Source: an uncultured Acetatifactor sp.
GTDB taxonomy: Bacteria > Bacillota > Clostridia > Lachnospirales > Lachnospiraceae
Direction: 5' to 3'
Length of the DNA stretch: 64,000 bases
Assembly (NCBI GenBank): GCA_947594835.1
Contig: CANQEH010000001.1
Coordinates: forward strand, 295,837 to 359,836
Positions 8,204-15,459 of the stretch are shown here, piece by piece. Numbering within the stretch: position 1 is the stretch's first letter; each line of letters starts with the position of its first letter. The position numbers and the translations under genes are program-made. The notes below the pieces were generated by a model, which saw nothing but the letters and a program-made list of their open reading frames with translations, was not told where the DNA came from and did no database searches.

Positions 8204-10030
8204 ATGTGCGGTATTGTAGGATATATCGGAAAGGAACAGGCGGCGCCGATCATCCTGGACGGCCTGGCAAAGCTGGAATACAGAGGCTATGACTCGGCGG
8301 GAATGGCCGTCTATGACGGGAAGGCCATCCACACCCAGAAGGCCATCGGGCGGCTGAAGGTGCTGGAAAATCTGACCAGGGGCGGGGAGACCATGCCCGG
8401 GACGGCGGGGATCGGGCACACCCGCTGGGCGACCCATGGCGCCCCCAGCGACAAAAACGCCCATCCCCACAGCAACAACGCGGGAACCATCGCGGTGGTG
8501 CACAACGGCATCATCGAAAATTACATCCCCTTAAAGAAGAAAATGACGGACAAAGGGTATACCTTCCAATCGGAGACGGATACGGAAGTGCTGGCGCATC
8601 TGCTGGACTATTACTACAAGGGGAACCCTGTGGAGGCCATTGCCAAGGTGCTGCACCGGGTGGAGGGTTCCTACGCCCTGGGGATCCTGTTTTCGGATCA
8701 CCCGGATGAAATTTATGCGGCCAGGAAGGACAGCCCGCTGATCGTGGGCCAGAACGAGTCCGGCTGCTTTATCGCCTCGGACGTCCCGGCGATTTTAAAG
8801 TACACCCGCACCGTATACTACATGGACAACCAGGAGATCGCGGCCCTGCGGCAGGACGGCCTGCAGTTTTTTTCGGTGGACGAGGAGAAACTGGAAAAGA
8901 CGCCCGTCACCATCGACTGGGACGCCAATGCGGCGGAAAAGGCGGGTTACGAGCATTTTATGCTGAAAGAGATGTACGAACAGCCCAAGACCGTTGCCGA
9001 TACCATCTCGCCCAGAATCCGGAACAACGACATCGTCATCGATGAGCTGAAGATGAGCGAGGAACAGATGAAGGCCATCCGCAAGATACATATCGTTGCC
9101 TGCGGCTCTGCCTATCACGCCGGAGTCACCGGGAAATATGTGCTGGAGCGCCTGGCCCGGATCCCGGTGGAGGTGGATGTGGCCAGCGAGTTCCGCTACC
9201 GGGATCCCATCCTGGAGGAGGGGAGCATGGTCATTGTCATCAGCCAGTCCGGCGAGACGGCGGACACCCTGGCAGCGCTGCGGGAATCCAAGGCGAGAGG
9301 GTTCCAGGTGCTGGGCATTGTGAACGTAGTGGGAAGCTCCATCGCCCGGGAGGCAGACGCCTGCCTGTATACCTGGGCGGGCCCGGAGATCGCAGTGGCC
9401 ACCACAAAAGCTTACAGCGCCCAGCTTGCAGCGCTTTACCTTCTGGCCATGAAGCTGGCCAGGGTGCGGGGCGTCCTTTCGGCGGAAGCGTTCCAGGAGC
9501 TTTTGGGGGATCTGCGCTGTCTGCCCGACCAGATTGAACTGCTGCTGGGGCAGAAGCAGAAGATACAGCACTTTGCAAACCGTTATCTGGGGGCCAGGGA
9601 CATATTCTTTATCGGGAGAGGGATCGATTACGCCATCTCCCTGGAGGGCTCCTTAAAATTAAAGGAAGTCTCCTACATCCACTCCGAGGCTTATGCCGCC
9701 GGGGAGTTAAAGCACGGCACCATCTCCCTGATCGAGGAGGGCACGCTGGTGGTGGCTCTGTCCACCCAGCCTGAGCTGTACCAGAAAACCATCAGCAATA
9801 TCGTGGAGGTAAAAGCCCGGGGGGCTTTTGTCATGGCGGTGGCCAACGAGGAAAATAAGGCGGTGGAGAAGGCCTGCGACTATACGGTTTACATTCCCCA
9901 GACCAACCCTTGTTTTGCCAATTCCCTGGCGATTATCCCGCTGCAGCTGTTTGCCTACTATGTGGCGGTGGGCAGGGGCTGCGATGTGGATAAGCCCAGA
10001 AATCTGGCGAAGTCGGTGACCGTGGAGTGA
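8204..10030 (+). CDS. glmS: Glutamine--fructose-6-phosphate aminotransferase (isomerizing)
   Basis: Makes glucosamine 6-phosphate from fructose 6-phosphate and glutamine, the first step to UDP-GlcNAc for peptidoglycan and surface glycans. The mature N terminus MCGIVGYIG places the catalytic cysteine at position 2, so the start must be the ATG at 8204 (AGGAGG at 8187-8192), not any upstream codon. The Ntn glutaminase domain (1-~230) has GHTRWATHG and HNGIIENY. Two SIS domains follow with CGSAYHAG, SQSGETADT and the C-terminal LAKSVTVE. Length 608 aa is standard. There is no room upstream for a glmS ribozyme: the preceding gene ends only 20 nt away, so control must differ from the classic Bacillus case. 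Confidence 0.97.
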   Translation: MCGIVGYIGKEQAAPIILDGLAKLEYRGYDSAGMAVYDGKAIHTQKAIGRLKVLENLTRGGETMPGTAGIGHTRWATHGAPSDKNAHPHSNNAGTIAVVHNGIIENYIPLKKKMTDKGYTFQSETDTEVLAHLLDYYYKGNPVEAIAKVLHRVEGSYALGILFSDHPDEIYAARKDSPLIVGQNESGCFIASDVPAILKYTRTVYYMDNQEIAALRQDGLQFFSVDEEKLEKTPVTIDWDANAAEKAGYEHFMLKEMYEQPKTVADTISPRIRNNDIVIDELKMSEEQMKAIRKIHIVACGSAYHAGVTGKYVLERLARIPVEVDVASEFRYRDPILEEGSMVIVISQSGETADTLAALRESKARGFQVLGIVNVVGSSIAREADACLYTWAGPEIAVATTKAYSAQLAALYLLAMKLARVRGVLSAEAFQELLGDLRCLPDQIELLLGQKQKIQHFANRYLGARDIFFIGRGIDYAISLEGSLKLKEVSYIHSEAYAAGELKHGTISLIEEGTLVVALSTQPELYQKTISNIVEVKARGAFVMAVANEENKAVEKACDYTVYIPQTNPCFANSLAIIPLQLFAYYVAVGRGCDVDKPRNLAKSVTVE

Positions 10031-10041
10031 TTTTTGGATTT

Positions 10042-10093
10042 CACAATCACTTCATAAACAAAACACAATTCTGACACAATTGATTAGTATACT
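10042..10093 (+). promoter_or_regulatory. htrA promoter with helically phased CACAAT repeats
   Basis: Three CACAAT copies begin at 10042, 10064 and 10075, spaced 22 and 11 bases, i.e. on one face of the helix. A TATACT -10 lies at 10088-10093 and the second copy covers the -35 position, which otherwise lacks a good hexamer. Read on the minus strand the proximal pair is TTGTGT-N5-TTGTGT, the layout of OmpR-family response-regulator boxes. Direct control of htrA by a two-component system is inferred; the regulator is not in the window's vicinity. Confidence 0.5.
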
Positions 10094-10149
10094 CAAGTAC
10101 ATAGCAAAGGGAAAACAGTTTTTCATTTTGACGGAAAAGAGGGATGGCT

Positions 10150-11469
10150 ATGTACGAGAATGGAAACGAAACCTATACTGCTTATCAGGAGGCGCCTGTC
10201 TACACGGGAGCATCGGAAAACGGGGGCAAAGGGAAAAAACAAAAAGAGCCAAGGCAGAAGGGACGTGCCTGGCGCAAGGTTCTGCTCAGCGTGTGCATGG
10301 GGCTGTGCTTCGGCGTATTTGCAGGCTTTGGGTTCTATGCAGTGCAGTTTGGCACCGGGCGGCTGACCGGCCAGGAGGAACGCGGCAGGGAAGACGAAGA
10401 GGAAGTGGACGAGGACGAGACGCTCTCCGCTGAGTTGGAGGACGGGCAGCAGAAGGGCCTGACCAACATCAGCCATGTGACCTATGTCCAGGGGGATATC
10501 CCGGATGTGGTGGACAAGGTGATGCCCGCCATGGTGTCCATCGTCAATTATATGGAGACCACCAATTACTGGGGCATGACTACCACAGAACCCGCCGGAG
10601 GTTCCGGCATCATTGTCTCGGAAAATGAGGAAGAACTGCTGATCGCCACCAACAACCATGTGGTGGAAGACTCCCAGACGCTGACGGTCACCTTTGTGGA
10701 CGGCACGGAGGCGGAAGCCAGCATCAAGGGGCTGGACGCAGGGATGGATCTTGCGGTTATCTCCGTGCCCTTCTCCGAACTGACGGAGGAGACGAAGAAT
10801 GCCATCGCCGTGGCGACGCTGGGGGACAGCGACAGCCTGCGGCTGGGCGAGCCCGTCATCGCCATCGGCAATGCCATGGGCTACGGCCAGTCCGTAACGG
10901 ACGGCATCATCAGCGCTGTGGACAGGGAGATGACTCTTTCCGACGGTTCCACGGGGATGTTCCTGCAGACCAATGCGGATATCAACCCCGGCAACTCTGG
11001 CGGCGCACTGCTCAACCTAAACGGGGAAGTCATCGGGATCAATTCCAATAAGATTGCCGACTACAAGGTGGAAGGCATGGGATATGCCATCCCCATCAAC
11101 GCGGCAAACCCGATTCTGGAGGAACTGATGACCCACCAGATGCGAAACGGCAAGGTGGACAAAGAGGAGCAGGGCTATATGGGCATTACCCTGCAGAACA
11201 TCACGGAACAGATTTCTGAGATGTACGGGATGCCCAGGGGTGCGTTTGTGTACTCCGTAGAGCCGGATCTGGCCGCCGACAAGGCCGGGCTTATGAAAGG
11301 CGACATCATCGTAGGCTTTGACGGAAGAAGGGTGAGCTCCTCCGATTCGCTGCTTGACATCATGGAGTACTACAAAGCGGGAGATACCGTGACAGTCTCC
11401 GTAAAGCGGGTGGTGCACGGCGAATATGAGTCCTACGATCTGGAGATCACACTGGGGGAGAGACCTTGA
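10150..11469 (+). CDS. HtrA/DegP-like membrane-anchored serine protease with PDZ domain
   Basis: Envelope quality-control protease. A Tyr/Glu-rich cytoplasmic head and basic patch lead into a membrane helix (~38-62), an acidic linker, a trypsin-like domain and one C-terminal PDZ domain (~350-430). The catalytic triad is visible: His in NNHVVE (~170), Asp in MDLAVIS (~200) and Ser in NPGNSGGAL (~283). The PDZ carries GAFVYSVEPDLAADKAGL. ATG at 10144 is too close to GAGGG (10138-10142), while ATG at 10150 has suitable spacing, so 10150 is preferred. It stands alone, with its own phased promoter upstream and a hairpin downstream. Length 439 aa is typical of HtrA/YkdA-like proteins of Firmicutes. 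Confidence 0.93.
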   Translation: MYENGNETYTAYQEAPVYTGASENGGKGKKQKEPRQKGRAWRKVLLSVCMGLCFGVFAGFGFYAVQFGTGRLTGQEERGREDEEEVDEDETLSAELEDGQQKGLTNISHVTYVQGDIPDVVDKVMPAMVSIVNYMETTNYWGMTTTEPAGGSGIIVSENEEELLIATNNHVVEDSQTLTVTFVDGTEAEASIKGLDAGMDLAVISVPFSELTEETKNAIAVATLGDSDSLRLGEPVIAIGNAMGYGQSVTDGIISAVDREMTLSDGSTGMFLQTNADINPGNSGGALLNLNGEVIGINSNKIADYKVEGMGYAIPINAANPILEELMTHQMRNGKVDKEEQGYMGITLQNITEQISEMYGMPRGAFVYSVEPDLAADKAGLMKGDIIVGFDGRRVSSSDSLLDIMEYYKAGDTVTVSVKRVVHGEYESYDLEITLGERP

Positions 11470-11502
11470 GAAAGGGCATCTGCAGCATGAGATGAGAGAA
11501 GA

Positions 11503-11541
11503 AGCGGGAAGCTGAACGCTGAAAAGGGCGGGCTTCCCGCT
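11503..11541 (+). terminator. Hairpin after htrA
   Basis: Ten-base perfect stem AGCGGGAAGC (11503-11512) with GCTTCCCGCT (11532-11541), followed by CTTTG. The loop is long (19 nt) and the T tract weak, so this may be a modest terminator. Confidence 0.5.
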
Positions 11542-11656
11542 CTTTGTGTGAAATCTCTGCAGGGAGGCAAAGCCGGGCTTGCGCAGAAGGCACATTTCCG
11601 ATATACTCATAGTGAAGTGGTATGCCGAAGGCGGGAAAGCCGTCGTTTGCGGCAGA

Positions 11657-12769
11657 ATGAGAGGAAAGATGGACAGGACGAAAAACCTGGGACGGTGCGT
11701 TGCCATTGCGGCCCTATTGGCGCTTGTGTTCATAGAGTTTGCGGCCCATCGCAGTATTCCCTTTATGATGGATGATCTGTGGTACGGGACGAATCTGGTC
11801 TCCGGCCAGCCGCTGCGGGATTTCGGCGATATTGTGGAAAGCATGGCCTGGCATTTTGACAACTGGGGAGGACGGGTGATTACCCACGGTATGCTGCAGC
11901 TGACCCTGATGAGCGGGGAGTGGTGGGCGGATGTGATCAATCTGGCGGCTACCCTGCTTCTGACCGCGCTGGTCTGTGCGGTCATCGGGAAAAGGAGTCT
12001 GTCTGCCTTTTTACTGATCCATACCATGATCTTTGCGTGGAACCCCAATGTGAAAATGAGTATGCTGTGGCAGGCGGGAGCGGCAAACTATGTATATTCC
12101 TCGGTTTGGATCCTGCTCTTTTTGCTGCCCTACCTGAAAGCGTTGGAAGATCCGGAGAAAAAGGCGATGCGGGGAGTGTGTTTCTGGATCCTGCCGGCAG
12201 GGCTCTTTGCGGGCTGCAGCAATGAGAATATGGGGCCCACCTGTTTTCTGGCGGCTGTGGGCGTTATGGCGTATCAGATCTGGCAGAAAGAGAAGAAGCA
12301 CCTGCCCTGGATGGGCATAGGCGCAGGAGGCGCCCTGATCGGCAGCCTTTTTGTGATCCTGGCGCCGGGGAACTTTGTCAGGAGTGAATACGTCGCCAGA
12401 CAGGGGCTGTTTGGCCGTATGTTTTCCATGTTGACGGCAGCAGCGGATTTTCTGCTGCCCTCTGCCCTGGCGGCGGCAGTGCTTTTGGCGCTGGGCGTGT
12501 CTATGGGGCTTCCATGGGAGAAAAAGCAGACGGTGCTGCTCGCCGCAGCGGTGTTATCCTACGGCGCCATGGTCCTGTCGCCCCATTACCCGGACAGGGC
12601 GGCTTTTGGGACGATGATCCTGTGTATTGCCCTGGCGGCGCACGCGATATTCCGGCTGACGGAACAGAACCCGAAAGGGGAAAGGTGGCTGCGCCTTGCG
12701 GCGGTTTCCCTCTGGCTGAGCGCTGTGGGGAGGCTTCTGTTGGAGATATCCTATGTGAAACCAGTTTGA
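11657..12769 (+). CDS. Polytopic membrane protein, DUF6056-like
   Basis: About 370 residues with nine to eleven hydrophobic segments. Near the N terminus, after the first helix, the protein has FMMDDLWYG and then WHFDNWGGRVITH, the conserved extracytoplasmic pattern of DUF6056/DUF3329-type clostridial membrane proteins (recognised from memory). The acidic pair after TM1 resembles the DD motif of GT-C glycosyltransferases, so a lipid-linked sugar transferase role is possible but unproven. Start is uncertain: ATG at 11657 or 11669 both precede the first helix; the frame is open upstream to 11579 but without a convincing ribosome site. Followed 15 nt later by another membrane protein gene. Confidence 0.6.
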   Translation: MRGKMDRTKNLGRCVAIAALLALVFIEFAAHRSIPFMMDDLWYGTNLVSGQPLRDFGDIVESMAWHFDNWGGRVITHGMLQLTLMSGEWWADVINLAATLLLTALVCAVIGKRSLSAFLLIHTMIFAWNPNVKMSMLWQAGAANYVYSSVWILLFLLPYLKALEDPEKKAMRGVCFWILPAGLFAGCSNENMGPTCFLAAVGVMAYQIWQKEKKHLPWMGIGAGGALIGSLFVILAPGNFVRSEYVARQGLFGRMFSMLTAAADFLLPSALAAAVLLALGVSMGLPWEKKQTVLLAAAVLSYGAMVLSPHYPDRAAFGTMILCIALAAHAIFRLTEQNPKGERWLRLAAVSLWLSAVGRLLLEISYVKPV

Positions 12770-12784
12770 GGAAGGATAACAAAG

Positions 12785-13453
12785 ATGGCCTGGGGAAAAA
12801 AGATTGGGATCGGCATCGATGGGATGGAGATATGTTTGAGCGCCCTTCTTTTTGTGGGAGCAGTGTGCGGCATCCATCAGATGCAGGCGGCGGAAGGCAT
12901 TGGGCTTTACTGGATGGAAAAAACAGGGGGGACGCTGTGGCAGATGAACGCCCTTGTGGACTGTGCGGCGGCAGGGGCCCTGTTCCTGCTGGCTTTTCTG
13001 CCCGCAAGGCTTTTCAAGCACTCGTCCTGGGGAGCGGTTTCCCGGTTTTTGACAGGGTTTCTCGCCTTGATGCCATCTTTAAGTATGTCCCACCTTCTCC
13101 ACTTGTTTGACGAGGGGACGGACGGGTTTGACCCGGAACTGCTTTTGTTTGCGCTGGGCACGGTGCTTCCCCTGGTGGCATTTTTGTTTTTGGGGGTGGA
13201 ATGCTTTGAACGCGCCTTCCGGGGCTGGTACGGGGCGGCGGGAATCCTGGCCCTGTTGTCTGGGGTGCTTATGTACTGGGAATCCCAGGTCTTTGGTTTC
13301 CTTCTGGTGTATCTGTTTCTTCTGGTGGGGGCTGACCTGTGGGAGAGGCTGTTGAAACCGGGCCGGAAAACAGGGCTGTTGGGCGGAATCCTGTTCGGAG
13401 GTCTCTGGGTGAGGGCAGTGTACTGTATTTTGATGCTTTGGAGTGTGTATTGA
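12785..13453 (+). CDS. Hypothetical six-helix membrane protein
   Basis: A 222-residue protein I do not recognise. It is strongly hydrophobic with about six predicted membrane helices separated by short loops; the only acidic loop (HLFDEGTDGFDPE, ~110) is probably extracytoplasmic. AGGAAGGA sits about nine bases before the ATG. Spacing of 15 nt from the preceding polytopic protein and 37 nt to clpX suggests one transcript, but no functional link is evident. Confidence 0.6.
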   Translation: MAWGKKIGIGIDGMEICLSALLFVGAVCGIHQMQAAEGIGLYWMEKTGGTLWQMNALVDCAAAGALFLLAFLPARLFKHSSWGAVSRFLTGFLALMPSLSMSHLLHLFDEGTDGFDPELLLFALGTVLPLVAFLFLGVECFERAFRGWYGAAGILALLSGVLMYWESQVFGFLLVYLFLLVGADLWERLLKPGRKTGLLGGILFGGLWVRAVYCILMLWSVY

Positions 13454-13490
13454 CGGCAATGCAGCGCAAGGGGCGCAGAAATGAGGAGAT

Positions 13491-15026
13491 ATGGCAGATT
13501 TATATGACGACGACAACAAGGGGAAAGAGCAGGAGGAAAGGGAGACAGACCTGACCAAGGGCCATTCCGACGCGTCCAATACGCAGAAAGCGGGAAAGGG
13601 CGACAACGCAGACTACGAAGATGTATGCTTTATCTGCCGCAGGCCGGAGAGCAAGGCGGGAAAGATGTTTAAGCTGCCCAATAACATCTGTGTCTGCAAC
13701 GACTGTATGCACAAGACCATGGAGACGGTGAGCCAGTTCGACTACCAGGGGATGCTGAACAATCCCAATCTGCAGAGTGAGATCGACCAGCTCACAAGGC
13801 AGGGCGGCTTTCCCAATATCAGCTTTGTCAATCTGGCAGATCTGCGGGGGGACGGAGGAATCCCCAACAAGCAGAAGCTGAAACGGAAAGCGAAAAAGGA
13901 GGAGGGCGAACTGGCGCTTCAGATCAAGGACATCCCTGCGCCCCATAAGATCAAGGCCAGCCTGGACGAGTATGTGGTGGGGCAGGAACACGCCAAGAAG
14001 GTGATCTCTGTGGCTGTGTACAACCACTACAAGCGGGTGGCCACTGGCACCATGGACGACATTGAAATTGAAAAGTCCAATATGCTCATGATCGGCCCTA
14101 CCGGCTGCGGCAAGACCTATCTGGTGAAGACCCTGGCCAGGCTTTTAGACGTGCCGTTGGCCATTGCGGACGCCACGTCCCTGACGGAAGCGGGCTACAT
14201 CGGCGACGACATCGAGTCCGTGGTGTCTAAGCTGCTGGCGGCGGCGGACAACGATGTGGAAAAGGCGGAGCGGGGCATCATCTTTATCGACGAGATCGAC
14301 AAGATCGCCAAAAAGAAAAACACCAACACCCGGGATGTGAGCGGGGAAAGCGTGCAGCAGGGGATGTTGAAGCTTCTGGAGGGCGCGGAGGTGGAGGTGC
14401 CGGTAGGCGCAAACAGCAAAAACGCCATGGTGCCCCTTGCCACGGTGAACACGCGCAACATCCTTTTTATCTGCGGCGGCGCATTCCCCGACCTGGAGGA
14501 TATCATCAAGGAGCGCCTGACCAAAACGGCGTCGATCGGTTTTAACTCGGAGTTAAAGGACAAATATGACAAGGACAAAAATATCCTCTCCAAGGTGACG
14601 GTAGAGGACATCCGGAAATTCGGCATGATCCCGGAATTTATCGGCCGTCTTCCAGTGATCTTTGCCCTGGAGGGCTTAAGCCGGGAGATGATGGTGAAGA
14701 TCTTAAAGGAGCCCAAGAACGCCATCTTAAAGCAGTACCAGAAGCTGCTGGAGTTAGACGAGGTGAAGCTGGAGTTTACCGACGACGCTCTGGAGGCCAT
14801 CGCGGAGAAAGCCATGGAGCGGGATACAGGCGCCAGGGCCCTGCGCTCCATCATCGAGGAATTTATGCTGGACATCATGTATGAGATTCCAAAGGATGAC
14901 AACATCGGCAAGGTCACCATTACAGGCAGCTATATCAGGGGAACCGGCGGGCCCATCATCGATATCCGGAGCAATCAGCTGACGGGCCATATAGAGGATC
15001 TGAAAGAAATTCCCGAACAGCAGTAA
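13491..15026 (+). CDS. clpX: ATP-dependent Clp protease ATP-binding subunit ClpX
   Basis: AAA+ unfoldase that feeds substrates to ClpP. An acidic/polar head of about 45 residues precedes the zinc-binding domain (CFIC ... CVCNDC, ~46-75). A linker of ~80 residues is followed by the AAA+ module: Walker A GPTGCGKT (~201), pore loop GYIGDD in place of the usual GYVG, Walker B IIFIDEID (~264), and sensor regions with EFIGRLPVI. The ClpP-docking IGF loop is present (ASIGFNSE, ~347). At 511 aa it is clearly longer than the usual ~420, owing to the head and linker, so it may be a second, divergent ClpX. GAGGAGAT gives good start support. No clpP lies nearby. Confidence 0.92.
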   Translation: MADLYDDDNKGKEQEERETDLTKGHSDASNTQKAGKGDNADYEDVCFICRRPESKAGKMFKLPNNICVCNDCMHKTMETVSQFDYQGMLNNPNLQSEIDQLTRQGGFPNISFVNLADLRGDGGIPNKQKLKRKAKKEEGELALQIKDIPAPHKIKASLDEYVVGQEHAKKVISVAVYNHYKRVATGTMDDIEIEKSNMLMIGPTGCGKTYLVKTLARLLDVPLAIADATSLTEAGYIGDDIESVVSKLLAAADNDVEKAERGIIFIDEIDKIAKKKNTNTRDVSGESVQQGMLKLLEGAEVEVPVGANSKNAMVPLATVNTRNILFICGGAFPDLEDIIKERLTKTASIGFNSELKDKYDKDKNILSKVTVEDIRKFGMIPEFIGRLPVIFALEGLSREMMVKILKEPKNAILKQYQKLLELDEVKLEFTDDALEAIAEKAMERDTGARALRSIIEEFMLDIMYEIPKDDNIGKVTITGSYIRGTGGPIIDIRSNQLTGHIEDLKEIPEQQ

Positions 15027-15034
15027 AAAAACAG

Positions 15035-15062
15035 TTGACAAATCCGGGAAGCATGGTATGAT
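15035..15062 (+). promoter_or_regulatory. Promoter of metal-export genes
   Basis: TTGACA at 15035-15040, 16-base spacer, TATGAT at 15057-15062. Directly followed by a dyad operator, so transcription should begin inside or beside the operator. Confidence 0.75.
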
Positions 15063-15090
15063 ATTCATATGAACAATGGTTCACATGAAC
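15063..15090 (+). promoter_or_regulatory. ArsR/SmtB-type operator (candidate)
   Basis: CATATGAAC (15066-15074), AATG, then GTTCACATG (15079-15087): an inverted repeat with 8 of 9 matching positions. A nested perfect palindrome TTCATATGAA lies at 15065-15074. The shape and the TGAAC/GTTCA half sites resemble those of CzrA/CadC/SmtB metal-sensing repressors, whose operators overlap transcription starts of metal-efflux genes. No arsR gene is present here, so the repressor would be encoded elsewhere. Confidence 0.65.
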
Positions 15091-15156
15091 AAATCAAACT
15101 TTCATGGGGCGCAGATCCCGTTTCGCACAGGAAGGCCCCAGGCGGGAGGGATGGGT

Positions 15157-15378
15157 ATGAAGAAGACATACAAGATTGAGGTGGACTGTGCAAGCTGTGC
15201 GCTGAAGATGGAGGAGGCAGCCCGAAAGGTAGAGGGCGTGGCTGATGCTGCGGTGAGCTTTATGACCCAGAAGATGAAGGTAGAGTTTGCAGAGGGCGTC
15301 CAGGAGAAGGCGGTCATGGAAGCGGTGCGGAAGGCCTGCAGGAAAGTGGAGAGCGACTGCGAGGTCTATCTGGACTAG
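15157..15378 (+). CDS. Heavy-metal-associated (HMA) domain protein
   Basis: A 73-residue single ferredoxin-like HMA domain. The metal-binding motif is DCASCALKMEE (CxxC at Cys13/Cys16), rather than the MxCxxC of copper chaperones; the aspartate before the first cysteine matches Zn/Cd/Pb-type HMA domains (DCxxC). GGGAGGG at 15144-15150 supports ATG 15157. The downstream P-type ATPase lacks an N-terminal HMA domain, so this protein probably supplies it in trans. A UUCG terminator between the two genes should make the chaperone more abundant than the pump. Confidence 0.88.
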   Translation: MKKTYKIEVDCASCALKMEEAARKVEGVADAAVSFMTQKMKVEFAEGVQEKAVMEAVRKACRKVESDCEVYLD

Positions 15379-15387
15379 AAGACAGGG

Positions 15388-15412
15388 GGAACCGCTTCGG
15401 CGGTTCCTTTTT
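15388..15412 (+). terminator. UUCG-loop terminator between HMA protein and P-type ATPase
   Basis: GGAACCGC (15388-15395), loop TTCG, GCGGTTCC (15400-15407), then TTTTT. A strong intrinsic terminator by shape, inside what looks like an operon; partial readthrough would set the ratio of the two products. Confidence 0.8.
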
Positions 15413-15459
15413 GTAAGGTCAGGCAGAATGTGCGCAAGCGCTTCGGAAGGGAGATTCAC

